DNA from: Isoetes taiwanensis
Lineage: Eukaryota; Streptophyta; Lycopodiopsida; Isoetales; Isoetaceae
Length of the DNA: 64,000 nt
Direction: 5' to 3'
NCBI GenBank assembly: GCA_021234155.1
Contig: JAJEKV010000093.1
Span: 1,302,001-1,366,000 of the forward strand
In this document: piece after piece, positions 23,284 through 35,200 of the stretch
Layout of the letters: each line of letters starts with the position of its first letter
Numbering within the stretch: position 1 is the first letter of the stretch
Notes under the pieces: generated by a model
Database searches by the model: none
Told to the model about the DNA's origin: nothing
What the model saw: only the letters and a program-made list of their open reading frames with translations
Made by a program: the position numbers and the translations under genes

Positions 23284-25489
23284 GGCGATTTAAACCCCGA
23301 ACAATTTGATCACTGTGCCTAAAACCCAGCTTTTTGAAAACCCAGGGAAAGGGAGAAGGCTTGAAATGGGGCGCGACCAACCCTAAAACAGAACGTAAAT
23401 TGCATGCATGCAATACAAACGATGGAAACTCTGTAAGGCTCATCTCTTATAATGCCACGTGCTCTATCACCTGGCGTAAAACCATGGAATTTTTACCCTT
23501 GAGCTTCACGTTTGATCTTGTCGTTTAAATTTAGAACACCTTTTTAAGAATGATCTGCCAAAGGTTGCGAAATTGGCATACTAAGATTTGGTGAATGTTG
23601 GCGGAAAAATTGGGGGTTGGGTTTTCTATTTTGGTTGTTTTTGTTGATTCTATACTAAGCGGTAGCCCATTCTTGTTTATGAGATGTTTAGGGTGGCCCT
23701 TTTACATTTTATGAATGTTCAAATGATTACTCTGTTTATATAAGTGCTTCTTTATATCGACATTTGGGATGTACATTGATTGTGATCTTTTTCATAATGC
23801 ACCTTGACGTGATGTTTAAAAGTAATAGCAATTTTGATTCCTATTTGAGAAGTCTTTGAGAAAACAACATAGAGTTGGCCATGTGCAAAAGCGGGGTTGG
23901 CCATGTGCCACTACAACTTCTCCTACTTCCTTTCATATGCTTGTTTTGAAACACAGCAATGCTTTGAAATGCTTGTATATCAATGGTTTTGTTTAGAGAT
24001 TAATTTGAATTTCTTTGCCCGTGGCACTAAATGATCGGTCAATAATTTGCTCTCAATATGGTTAGAGCTCTCGGTTTAGAGCCTAGCTTATTACCAATAT
24101 CAAGACATTGATCAGGCGCATATAAAACCATAATTATTATCAATATTCAAAGCGGTGGCATAAAGCACGCCCTTCTTTGCTTTATTCCGGCGGCGAGAAA
24201 CTTCATAATCTACTATGACAATCTTGAACATTTGTGCAAGGAAGCATCGAATGGCGAAGACTACAAAATCTACTATGACAATCTGAACATTTGTGCAAGG
24301 AAGCATCGAACTAAGGAGAATCATTAAAAATTTGTCTCGTTTTGGAATAAGGCCCTTGATTCTTAATTTCTTGTCTGTGATTATTGAGTCCGGATGTGTG
24401 CTTGCATATTGTTGTTCTATTGATTGCAGAAAGCAACTAAGATCACCTTATCTTTGTAGAAGAATCTATGTTTGCTTAGTTTAAGTAGAACATAGTAACT
24501 TGGGAAAGTAAATCATTACGTATGTGGCCTTTGCTTAAAATATCTTCTTTGCTTAATGTCCATAATAGATTTCCTTTCCACATTTTAATGACCAATGCTA
24601 GAAGGAGCGATTCAAGTTGCGTGCCATATGATTGAGTATAGAAGCAAGAATGGGATAACTCTTGCCTTATATTTTCTAGATGGTACTCTAACGTGGTTGG
24701 TGATGGGATTTCCAATTTACAGTGCGTGGTGGCAAGCGGCCCGGTGGCTTTATGGTCATTTTCTTCACAACCATGTGCACTTTTGTTTTCCTTATTTTGC
24801 ACATCTTGCGACATGGCAACCATCTAAAAGGAACCACCTTCTCAGTCAAGAAGACGACCCGGCCGCGACTCGTAGGCGGAAGAAAAATTAATAATAGTGT
24901 GTCTTGAGAGGCGAGGCTTGCTTGGGAGTGGAAGCCATTTATAGGGAGGTCAAGCCATCATTGGGGATCAATGGCCGCATCGACCCATGGGCATTCTTGT
25001 ATAGCCATGTACTCTCTAGTTTGGCTACGGTTTACTTTCCACTTTGTTATTATTTGTGATTTGTTGTGGGGACGGGCAACAAATCCGACAAATTGGACAT
25101 TAAAGATTTATCTACATTAGGGCGGTTGGGGTCTCAAAATGGCCTCCTATCGACCATTCACGTCATATTTCGCTCCTTTTTTCCCATACCACCCTAGGAT
25201 ACCAAAATCTCATCATTCTGATTTACTTGGAATATTCTCGGGAATAAGGGGATCGCACATTCATGGTGCCATATTGTATTTAATTACGTTGGTTGTGAAT
25301 GAGGGTGATGCAACGCGTGTCTCTTGGTTTAACCGGAGATACCAAGCGTCGCGTCGTCCACCAGATTCTTCGCGCTATTTCATTTTAGGCCATGGACATA
25401 CAAGCTTTCCGCCTTCCACATTTCAAAATTTGAATGTGTAGGTTGAAGCTTTGTATCGAACTTTCATTTCGGTTGGCATTTAAGCCTTA
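23284..25489. other. RAD21 upstream region and intergenic DNA
   Basis: The RAD21 promoter should lie at the left end (read on the minus strand), but I see no convincing TATA box. A 60-base tandem duplication containing aatctactatgacaatct occupies 24,206-24,310. A plus-strand frame at 24,595-24,891 (98 residues, tryptophan-rich, basic end) and one at 25,139-25,441 have no recognisable domain. Confidence 0.4.
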
Positions 25490-25695
25490 TGGGTGGTTCA
25501 CATGGAAGTTTAGGCCCTCGGCGAGTTCTGGCGAAGTCGGCCGCTGATTAAAATTCAGTATTTTGCATCAGCTACGTTAAGTTGGATCTTGCGAGGGCTG
25601 ATTTATTTTCCAAAGCAGGGCTGAATTTTTTGCCTCGGCCAAGTTCGGCGAGGTTTTAAGCCCGGTAGCCGTGATTCGTCCATGTGAACCCGGCG
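25490..25695. mobile_element. Short MITE, Harbinger-like (206 bp)
   Basis: Inverted ends share GGTTCACATGGA (about 25,495 and the complement at about 25,690), and weaker similarity continues inward (TTTAGGCC.CTCGGCGA against CTTAAAACCTCGCCGA). TTA flanks both sides (25,487-25,489 and 25,696-25,698), as expected for PIF/Harbinger target duplications. A three-base flank can occur by chance, so the family call is tentative. Confidence 0.5.
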
Positions 25696-25698
25696 TTA

Positions 25699-28600
25699 GC
25701 AGGGATCTTTACTTCATCCCAATACGGGCTTCCACCCCTACAATTGAAATTTGAATTTGCTTAATGTATAAAAGCATGGATTTAGGAGGGAGGAGGCAAA
25801 TTTCAAAAGGATGAACGGGCCGTTAAAAGCTCACCGAAAGCGAATTATCTTTGGGGCATACAAATTGTACACCTTCATTTGGGCCCGATGCGATCCACGC
25901 ATATATGGAAGCTCAAATGATGTGTGGATAAGGATCAACTTACTCGCAGAATATGCTCGATCTTCAATGTCAAAAAGGAGGTCTAAAAAATAAGAACTTA
26001 GACCTCGGCGTGTTCGTCTTGAGGCTCAAAAGTGTCGACATTTGGCGGGATGGCGGTTTATATCTATTGGATCCGTTGGTGGCAAAAGCGAAAATCATTT
26101 GGGCGTTTCAAGTTTAGTCGATTTTGTGGTGGCGGTAACTTTCGGCCTCTGGGATATTGTGATGAGATTGATTGAGAGGATGAAGGCATTGAATCGAATC
26201 TGATTCCTTGAGATGAAGTTGCTTCCGATAAGGAAGGAGAAATGAAGATGCTAATAAATGACATTATACTTTTGCAATGCGAAGGGTTTATATAATCCTT
26301 GAAGTACAAAAGGTTATGGTGTTTGTGTTTAGATACCTCTAATACAAGTCTTTGACTACTTTTCACAATAGATTCCTTTAAAAAATCTATTGCTATTTAA
26401 ATTATCTCGCAAAAATGAGTCTTGAAACTCTTTAAGTAGTAGAAGAACTCTTTGACTAGTTATCCATTTGATGACCATTTTTTAAGAAAAATATGATATG
26501 ACATTCTTATATGCAAACATTCATAAAATTTATGAACATTGAAGGTCAAAGCCATCCTTGTTTAAAGAGGATCATATGATCGAAATCTTCATCTTGAAGT
26601 AATTGCATATAAGAAATTCTGTACGGTGTGATCCTTGCGTAAAAAAAGTAAATAGAAACACAAATATTGAACTTACAACTTAAGCGTAAACAAATAGTAT
26701 TTTTAATAAACCAACATTTTACATACTAACACTTTACACTTTAAATATGATATTTCTTTCTTTCTTTCCTTTTACTTAAAGCTATTTTTTTTTTCAAGAT
26801 GGATCACCAAAGCGAATCATACATATGCAAAAAAGGGACACACTAAATTAGCATGGTGTGATCCACTTTCTTATTTGTTGTCAAATTAAAATTAAACACA
26901 AGTACTCATTCCCTATTTGTATCTAAAATGCTTTACCACTCTTAAGTACATAAGTCATTATCCCTTTTTCAAAGAGCATATTATTTTTCAAGAATGATCA
27001 AGCGAATATACATATGCAACAAAAATGGAACACACTAAATTAGCATCGTGTGATCCTTTTTCTTATTGTTGTCAAATTAAAAATTAAACACAAGTACCCC
27101 TTCTCATTTAATGCTTTACCACCCTAAGTGCATAAAGTTATTAGTCCTTTTCAAAAGAGCATATCTTTTTTAAGAAGGATCATCAAGCATCCTATTTGCA
27201 TCTAAAATACTTTACCAACTCTAGTAGTACATAAAAGTTATTAGCCTTTTTCAAAAGCAAACACTTTATCAATAAATGAGCGCGTCACATATCCACATAA
27301 CTTCAAATAAGACACATATATATTTCTTTTTATTAAAGATAATCAAAGTAATTTTACTATAGGAAGTCATCTTTTCGAAAAGATCACACCAGCCGAATTT
27401 TGTATAAGCTAAAAGGTTGGAATATACTAAATTAAGCATGGTGTGATCCACTATATTTATTTGTCAATAGATAATAACACCAAGTCCCTCATCAATAGTC
27501 TCCATTTTGCATATAAAATATGTATCATTCAAGTTATATTATGTTTTATGAACTAAACTTTTTCAAGAGGGTCCCAAAGCAAAATACAAACACTTAATCA
27601 ATAAGCCAACACTTTACCAACAACAAAAGCTTTATTAAATAAGATTTTTATGTTATTTTATCAAACCCTAACAATGTTTCCATATGCTTGACACTTTGAG
27701 TTAACTGATCCAAAGGCTCATAAGCGACATTTTATACAATATCTTTGGACTTTTGTGTAAAATGTGGCGATAGTAAACGCACACCTCTAATGGAGCAAAT
27801 ATTTTTTGTAACTCATTTTTTCAACAACCACGGATGCGTCTTATCAAACATTTTCTTCATTGCAAGACACCATTCTCATAAGGCTTTGCACAATTAAAGC
27901 TAAAAGAGGTCATGGGGCGACTTTCAAGCTCGGCTCCCCACAACTTTACAATGTAAAACTAGATGCCCATTACCCTGAATGTATATCTTGGAAAAGCATG
28001 TCTCTTATGTCCATATGTTTGACAACAGCGATGCTAGTAATGCTTTTCCCTAGTCTCAAATCCCGACATCGATAAAATATAGCCAAAGAAAAAAATATTT
28101 GATTCGGTGAGTGTAATATAAATCAGAAGAGGGAAAAAAAAGCAAAAAAGGATCACATGGCCTTGAAATCTCACTACACATTTACAAAAGTGCATATGCA
28201 TTTTCCACATGGTGTGATCCCATGTATTATTGAGGGCAAATTTGCAAATATCCTCCTCTTCAAATCCCTTCCCCCCCTCCCTTCCTTTTTTTTTGCAATA
28301 ATATACTATCCATAGCATTTATTTTGAACCCTATAGTTCTACCTATTCATTAGCGTATGAATGTAAAACAAGCGTGTAACTCCATAGTCACCCTTACCGT
28401 TAAGGATAGCATTCTCTCACTTACGAGCCTATGGATAGATATCCTTCCGTCGGTCGATCGGTTCGTTGAATTATAAGAATGAATGGCGGGGAGCAATCAC
28501 GATGAATGGGAAGAGCTGAAAAGTAGGAAAACTTCGGGAATGAAAATTTGGGTAGCGTAAAACATGGCATGTAGCGTACGTTTGCTTGTCAGGTATCGCT

Positions 28601-28800
28601 AAGATTTGTTGCTTAACTCTATGCTTTCGCCCGCCAAAAAACCACGAGACACTATTGGAGACTTGGATTCCAAATGAAAGAAGGCGGAAGGATAAGGGGA
28701 TAAGCTGGGCTAATGTGAACAATGGAAATCTTGGTGCAAAATTTGATAAGGTGGATTTGGTGCATGAGGGCATGTGCATTAAGCGGGAAAAGTAGCCATT
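25699..28800. other. AT-rich intergenic DNA with dispersed hairpin units
   Basis: No gene is recognised. The main content is the hairpin family listed separately (26,569-28,220) and sequence between its members that is itself repeated, such as ctttaccactcttaagtaca-like stretches near 26,930, 27,115 and 27,210. Confidence 0.5.
26569..28220. repeat. Family of 62-71-bp inverted-repeat units (GGATCAC...GTGTGATCC)
   Basis: Units at 26,569-26,634, 26,801-26,864, 26,995-27,056, 27,382-27,449 and 28,150-28,220 each start with a form of GGATCAC and end in GTGTGATCC. A truncated start lies at 27,178. Three of them share cacactaaattagcat or a close variant before the right arm. Between 26,801 and 27,382 the units recur every 184-204 bases, so part of the family is a decayed tandem array of about 190 bp. 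Confidence 0.7.
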
Positions 28801-28865
28801 ATTTTGGTCAGCGTCGATTTTTCGAAAAATCGCGAGGCCATTAATGTGGTTACGTAGATACAAAC

Positions 28866-29801
28866 ATGTCTATGAAATTTAGCCATGTGAAGCACGAAAG
28901 GCCAGCAGTAAGAGAAGGAAGACAAAAGAGGAAAAGGAAGGAAGAGGAACAAAAGGCGCCAGAAGAAAAGAAGAAAGCCAAAGGGAAGTTCGTGGCTGGC
29001 ATAAGGAGAACGGCGGATCGCCCGCCAAGGAAGAGGCCGAACCCCAACATTATCATCAAGGAGCTGCAACCCGACGAACCCCCAAACCCTCCGACGACTT
29101 TTCCGAGGAGGACTTCAACCCTAATGCTGCAGGTGGAAGTTTCCAAGCACCCAGCGACGAAGCAGAAGTACCCGAAGCAAATGACTGAAAGCAACCCCAA
29201 AGAAGACCAAGTGCGGCTCCCCCCCTCGAAAGTACCCGCATGGGATAGAAAGAAGCAAACTACCCACCCGCCCGGAAGCCTACGCCACCGGCTGTGGTGA
29301 AGATTTACGAGAGGAAGATGAGAGAGCACGAGGCCTACATGAAGAAATGGGAGGCCTACAACAAATATTATGAAGAAAACAGGTTAAGTTCATCGAGGGA
29401 GGGCTACCAACGAAGCAAAGAAACCTTAAGGCCGCCACCAATCAAGCCCAAGGTTCCCAAGCCGCCACCCAGAAGAAAGCCGATAGGAAGGAGGTGGAGA
29501 GAAGAGCCGCTAAGGGAGATTAGACACTTCCAACAAGCAGCCTTCTGGTCTCCTAATTCCCCTGCGGCCCCCTCGGCCGGTTGGTGCGTGAAGTGATGCA
29601 GCCTACGTAATGTACTTTAGAGTCACCTGGACGAGGCGCCGGCTAGCAATGCAAGAGGCGGCCGAGGCAAAGATAGTGCAACATTTTGAAGATTCAACAG
29701 CCTGCACTATCCACGCCAAAGCGGTAACCTTAATGCGACAAGACATGAGTCTTGCGCACCGCATTAAGGAGAACGCCCTTAGAAACTTTTGTTGTAAATA
29801 A
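28866..29801 (+). CDS. Divergent histone H3, CENH3-like, with long basic tail
   Basis: The C-terminal histone fold is clear: [18 protein letters not shown], then [20 protein letters not shown], with a TAA stop at 29,799-29,801. Upstream, [10 protein letters not shown] (about 29,508-29,540) matches the alpha-N helix. Across a short frameshifted part (29,550-29,595) lie pieces resembling LLIP-AAP and RLVREV. VTLMRxD in place of canonical VTIMPKD, EIRHFQ and a VTW-containing loop 1 favour centromeric CENH3 over H3.1/H3.3. The tail from 28,866 is about 200 residues, rich in Lys, Arg, Glu and Pro, and longer than known plant CENH3 tails. There is no intron in the fold, although plant CENH3 genes normally have several, so a retrocopy is possible. 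Frame changes within the tail make its sequence uncertain. Confidence 0.65.
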
Positions 29802-29928
29802 TTAAAAATTTTGTAATATAGAGCAATTTTGTGTACCTTGATGACATAAACTTGGTTAATTAGAGCAAATTAATAAGTTTTAGCTTTTATTTCAGTGAAA
29901 TAGACATTTGCAAGCCGAGAGACATGAT

Positions 29929-30191
29929 GTCTCACAGCTCGCTACCGGTCGCGAAAACTAAAAGTTAGTATTGAAGCTGGCTAAGCCGTGAGACCTCGCC
30001 CAAACTTGACCAAAACAGCTCCAAATTGACCAAATAAGGGGTCGATTCTCTAATTTGATGAGCCCATCAACCTTTACACCATTAGTTTACCCAAATTGAC
30101 ACCTTTGATCGAATGAGATCGATAAGTCTCACAGCTCGCTTCTGGTCGCAAAACAAAAGTTAGTTTTGAAGCGAGGCTAAGTCAGTGAGAC
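29929..30191. repeat. Pair of 66-bp hairpin units (GTCTCAC...GTGAGAC)
   Basis: Units at 29,929-29,994 and 30,126-30,191 are near-copies, 197 bases apart. Each is an imperfect palindrome; in the second, GTCTCACaGCTcGCTTC pairs with GAAGCgAGGCTaaGTCAGTGAGAC. They lie between the histone gene and the TATA box at 30,379. Confidence 0.75.
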
Positions 30192-30378
30192 CTCTTACCA
30201 TTTCTTCACCAGACTTGTCAAAGTCACCTTCAACCCATCGATAGCATCTTTTAGGTAACCTAGCCTTGTTCAAGCATCTCATATAGTCCTCAAACTCCTA
30301 TTTTGACCCTCGATAAGTTAGAATTACCCAATCCTAGGAAATTTTCAAGTCATCCAAAAATTAGGTTTTCCCTTTTTC

Positions 30379-30389
30379 TATAAATAGAC
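30379..30389 (+). promoter_or_regulatory. TATA box (CTATAAATAGA)
   Basis: CTATAAATAGA is a near-ideal plant TATA box. It lies about 115 bases upstream of an ATG in good context (aatcaATGGCAACT) at 30,504, a normal distance for a promoter with a short 5' UTR. Confidence 0.6.
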
Positions 30390-30503
30390 CCCATTTCTCG
30401 ATAGCACCCTACAAATCTGCTTCCCCGCCTTTCTAGCCGATTTCCCAACTCCCTCGAGGCGCCTTTTGCAACCGCTTGTTACCCTTCTTCTCGCAATTAA
30501 TCA

Positions 30504-32038
30504 ATGGCAACTTCTGATTTTTCCAGAGATGGTACAGCCACCGGGCCATGCCGCCGAGGCCGACGCCGACCAAATCTTCCAGATCTTCAGAAGGAGGTAG
30601 ACGCCCAAGCAACCTTGCACGCGAACCCCAAATTATAGTAGAGTCTTGACTCGAAGTTCCAAGCTAGGGTAGAACCAAATAGTGCAACTCCCCCTTGTGT
30701 AGGATATTTTGTTCCTAGACAGCCCCTCGCAGGTAAAGATTAGACGATGTCCCTAACATCGCCAAATACCTCACAAACAAAGCACACCGCACACCTGGAG
30801 CCAATGGTCCTAATCGGCCAACAGACCAAGTACTTCTTCAACACCGCCCGGCAATCTTTCTCACCCACCGCGTCGAACACCGCGGGGAAACCTCCATTCC
30901 CCCATGGACGGGACCCATTAGCCATAGCAAAAAGAACAACGGCTCCCTCACACAAAGATGAACAGGAGCAGGAAGGGAAGGAAGAAGACTCTGATGAACA
31001 GAATCGAGGAAGAGGAAGACTATGTCGAGCCTCGACCCAGCGAAGAGCGGGCGACAAGCGAGAGGTGAGTGGCAAGACTTCAAAGAAGCCGGCAGACTCG
31101 TCGAGTCGCCCCCACCCCTCAAGTTAGGCATCACAAGCCTAGCTCCCATTATCGCCGGCGGTGAGGAGTTTCGCCCTAAGCTTACATTCAAAACCTCCCT
31201 GAGTGCAGGAAAGGGAGTACCGACCAAGAGTTGCCGCACCAACCCCGGTTGAACGGACTTGGACGACTTCATCGTCCGAGGAGAGTCCGACTTCCCTCCA
31301 AGTAAGGGAAGCCGACACTTACATCGGAGAGTTTACCGGGCATCCAAGCCTACAAAGAACATCGCAGATTATGGAGGCGCATAAGGCCAGAACAAGCTAC
31401 CGACGGAGGAAGAGTTCCTTTGCTCTTCAGAACAAATGGGGATCCGCTATGCGACCAAACATCCTAACGGAAAGCTCGTCCGCAAAGACCTCCCCGATAG
31501 GACAGCGACCGACCTCGTGAGGGCTTCAGCAAGAATACCAAAGACTACAGTGGAGCTCACCACGGTGGAGGTTGATGATTTCGGAAGCGCATTACGTAGC
31601 CGATACCGAAAGGGCCGAGGACCCGCCTCAACGATTGTGTCACTACGGTATTACCCGCCACCGCCGATGGATGGAAGAATAGCGGTTATCCACCGCAAGT
31701 TCACCCCCGTGAGGCGAGGAAGGAGTATCGCTGTTGATTGCACTCTCGTGATTCTCGCCGCATGCGCTGTTACCCCTTAACACCGAGTATGCAATCCTGG
31801 TGAAGAGAGCGGTAGCACTCGACGTCTTCGACTTCGCCATACCTTACAGGCGGCAGGCAAGACTGTCAGTGACAGCAGCTTATACCTCCCACCGCAGAAT
31901 AGAAGATTTGGCAAGAGCATTACAAGGTGGATCTCCAGCCAATGTCCTTAGGAACTTGGGCCATTCAAAGGGGAAATGTTCCCAAGTGAAAAGTTCCCCG
32001 AGGATAATCCATCTTACCCAAGATCAACAGAATGATTA
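30504..32038 (+). CDS. Unrecognised gene with broken frames
   Basis: From the ATG after the TATA box the first frame reads MATSDFSRDGTATGPCRRGR and stops after about 44 codons. Plus-strand frames then follow one another almost without gap: 30,747-31,127 (KDEQEQEGKEEDSDEQNRGR), 31,022-31,252, 31,436-31,780 (GIRYATKHPNGKLVRKDLPD) and 31,800-32,039 (ALDVFDFAIPYRRQARL). The chain looks like one protein of about 450-500 residues with a disordered, charged first half, broken by several indels. I do not recognise a domain. It may be a host gene or an extra ORF of the neighbouring retrotransposon. Confidence 0.4.
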
Positions 32039-32219
32039 GCAGTAGTTGCAATTTTTTTGTATTAGTGTAATATAAAATATAAATATAATATTCTCTTGCA
32101 CTATAAATGTTTTGTTGATATATTTTGTGTCCCCCAACCATGCCAACAAACATAAGTAATGCAAGAAAGCAAGGAAAACTAACCATGTAGATATGAACCA
32201 CTTGTGTATGCAGCTAGAG

Positions 32220-35200
32220 GCCTGAGCGCAGGAGAAACGATAAACCGCTGAACTTACAGAGGAACGAGTTCCGCCAGCCACGCCCGGCAAGGAACCTGCT
32301 TGAAGAATTTGGACAAATGACCCCAGAAGAAGAAATATCGCAAATGAGGACGGACCTCGAACAGATAAAGGCTTTGCTAGCCGCACAAGCAGGAGCAGGT
32401 TCGGTGGGTAACGCTCAACTGCCGCAAGCATCAGCTCGGAGAACAGATAGAGACAAGAAGAGGAGCAAGAGAGGAAGGTCCCCAGCTCGACCTCCGACCC
32501 AAGCTCGATTCGACCTGATTCCGGGAGGAAGAAGAAGGGCGTAACCAAGTCCGAAAGCGCATCGAAAGGCGAGGAACCACCCTGGACGGACGACAAAGGG
32601 ACACAAGAACCTCCGACTACCGTAAGAAAGTAGACTCGTGATTGGGAAATGTTTGAAAGGCCAGAAGCTCGAAAGCAATTCTCAGCGAACAGCGTCGCAT
32701 GGAGGCGTAGGCTTGGCTTGACGAGATGAGCCGAATACGGCAAATGCCTATGGTATGAAGGATAAGGATAAAGGCGGGTGGCAAATAAATAACCCCGGGG
32801 AGCAAAGACGATTTGGTGGAAGGGCTATGCCAAGGCTCATGGCTTAAGCAGGATGCTTGCGGTGTTCAAGAAGTTTGCTAAAGCCTTCCGCCATTACGTC
32901 CCAAGAGAGCACAAGTCCAAGATGATGCAAAGCAGCTCTACAAAAGTTGCAGCAAGAAGGCAACAAATCAAGACGTAAATACACGGAGGAAATTTATGAG
33001 GCTAAGGTCAGATGCAAGCCAAAGTTAGGTGAGAAGCACGCAGCGGAAAGCTACATTGAAGGTCCGGAATGAGGAGATCCGCAAGTTTGTAAGGGCAATA
33101 AACCCGAGAACAAGATCGTGGCGGAGTCCAAGGCAATAAGTTTGGTAGGAACAGACCCCGTAATAGCGGGCGAGGCAGCAAGATACCAAGATAAAGGCAA
33201 GGCAAAGAAAGCAGCCAGCCCGAGGACAGCCACCAGACCAGCTAGAGCCCCATATAGTGGCAATCAAGGGAAGCAAAGAGAAGAAGAAGCAGGTATCTTT
33301 CAAAGACAAACAGAAGGGGCAAACTACTCCAAAGCAAAGGCGATCCTTTCTCGGCAGCCATGCCCAAGGAAAAGAGACAGAGTGCATAGAAAAGCAAATT
33401 TTGTTTCGTGTGTTTCCACCAAAGCCATAGGACAAACCCGCCCATATGTCATGAGTGCAAATGCCTAGCAGAGTTGGGAGATTGGGACACTTTGACCCGA
33501 CGACGACGGGCGAGGAGGCCCGCAAGACTACATCTGTGGTGAGGTCATATCTTTGCCGCAATAGATACAGAGCAAGCAGAGCCAAGATAAAGTAATTTCC
33601 ATTGCTAAGGGGAAAGGCCAAGGCCAAGTCATTTATAGTCCCGATAGATTCGGAAGTAGCCATAACTTTGCATCTCCCGCAATGGTTCAAATGTTGAAGT
33701 TGAAACCATTAAAGTCAAAGCCAAGGCCCGCTTGTCTTAGCAAGTGGAGCAAAGAAGGCGCATCGGCAGTGTAAAAGAATCAACTTTGACATCGACTTTG
33801 CCGGGATTAAGATCCGTGGGGGGCAGAGGTAATGGGCATTGGCAAATACGACTTGATAATAGGTATGGAGTACCTTGGACCAGCAGGGGCCATTATTGAT
33901 TGTGGAAAGCTTTAAGGTGACCTTCCCAACACCCGACGGCAAGATCATTGAGATAACAGTAAAGAAGTTGTTCCCATCATGCAAAGCTGTATGTCTTCTA
34001 AACGGGCTGCTCAAGTGCATCAAGAGTGAGCAAGTAGCATACATCTTCAAGCTTGAGATTAGTGAGCCGAATTGAAGGAAGCAAAGAAGACAAGATGCTC
34101 GCCAGTTGCCGAGGCAAATAGCTAAGTTGATCACGGAGTTCCACGATCTCTTTCCGTGATGAGATCAAGCAGCCCTCCTTATAGGGGAGTCGAAAGCGAG
34201 ATAGCACTCGAACCGAACAAAGCCAACAAGCAAGGCTCCATATAGAATGACAACGCAGGAGTTGTCTGAGCTAAAGAAGCAGCTAGGAGCTGCCGACCTA
34301 GGTTTCATTAGACCTAGTGTCTCGCCGCTTGAGCCCATTCTTTTGTCAAGAAGAAGGATGGATCTTTGAGGATGCATAGACTATAGACAGCTGAATAAGC
34401 ACACCATTAAGAACAAGTATGCGCGCCCAAGATCGACGACTTGATGGATCAGCTTCAAGGAGCAAAGATCTTCTCCAAAATCGACTTAAGGTCGTTATCA
34501 TCGATACCGGATAAAGGAGGAGGATATCCACAAGACCGCCTTCGTGACGCTTGGTATGGGCATTATGAGTTCACAAAGATGCCTTTCGCTTATCAAATGC
34601 TCCCCCGAACGCTCATGAGGCTCATGAACGATATCTTCGTGGAGTTCCCCGACACCTTTGTGATTGTTTTCTTTGATGACATTTTGGTGTATAGCAGATC
34701 CCTTTGAAGAGCACGCGGCAACACTTGAGAAGGGTGCTAGAGAAGTTGAAGAGGCACCAGCCAGTAACGCCAAGTTGTCGGCGCCACTTCGCAACAGAGA
34801 AGGTGGAATACCTTGGTCACGTGATCTCGGCAGAAGGCATCTCGACGGACCCCGCCAAGATTGAAGCAAAGGATTCAAAGGGTCGGCGCCAAGAATGTGC
34901 ACGAGGTCAGAAGTTTTCTGGCCTAGCAGGGTACTACAGAAGTTCGTGGAAGAACTTTGCTAAGATAGCAGCCCCGCTAACGCACTGACGAGGGCGCAGA
35001 AGGTGAAAGATTGGGTAGAGCATTGGCACAAGAAAGCCCAAAAGGGGTTTGAATTGTTGAAAGAAGCTCGACGACAGCCCCCGCCTTGACCTTGCCGACC
35101 CGAGAAAGATAAGCTTGTAGCAACAGATGCAGTAAGATAGCTACAAAAAGTGCGCTTATGCAAGAAGAGCGGTGGTAGCGTATGATTCCGTGAAGATGAA

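Noticed and set aside
26569..27449. CRISPR-like regular repeats
   Set aside because: Repeats are long, degenerate and palindromic with repeated rather than unique spacers, no cas genes are present, and the genome is clearly eukaryotic.
28850..29329. A 159-codon minus-strand open frame
   Set aside because: It is antisense to the Lys/Arg-rich tail of the histone ORF; its Phe/Leu/Ser richness is the mirror image of that composition.
30504..32038. Calling this the gag ORF of the chromovirus
   Set aside because: It has its own TATA box and start, gag-like sequence begins later at about 32,220, and no gag motif is visible here. The possibility is kept only as an alternative.
32036..32743. A 235-codon open frame on the minus strand
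   Set aside because: It lies antisense to the chromovirus gag region, has low-complexity Ser/Leu composition and no domain; it is a shadow of the plus-strand coding sequence.
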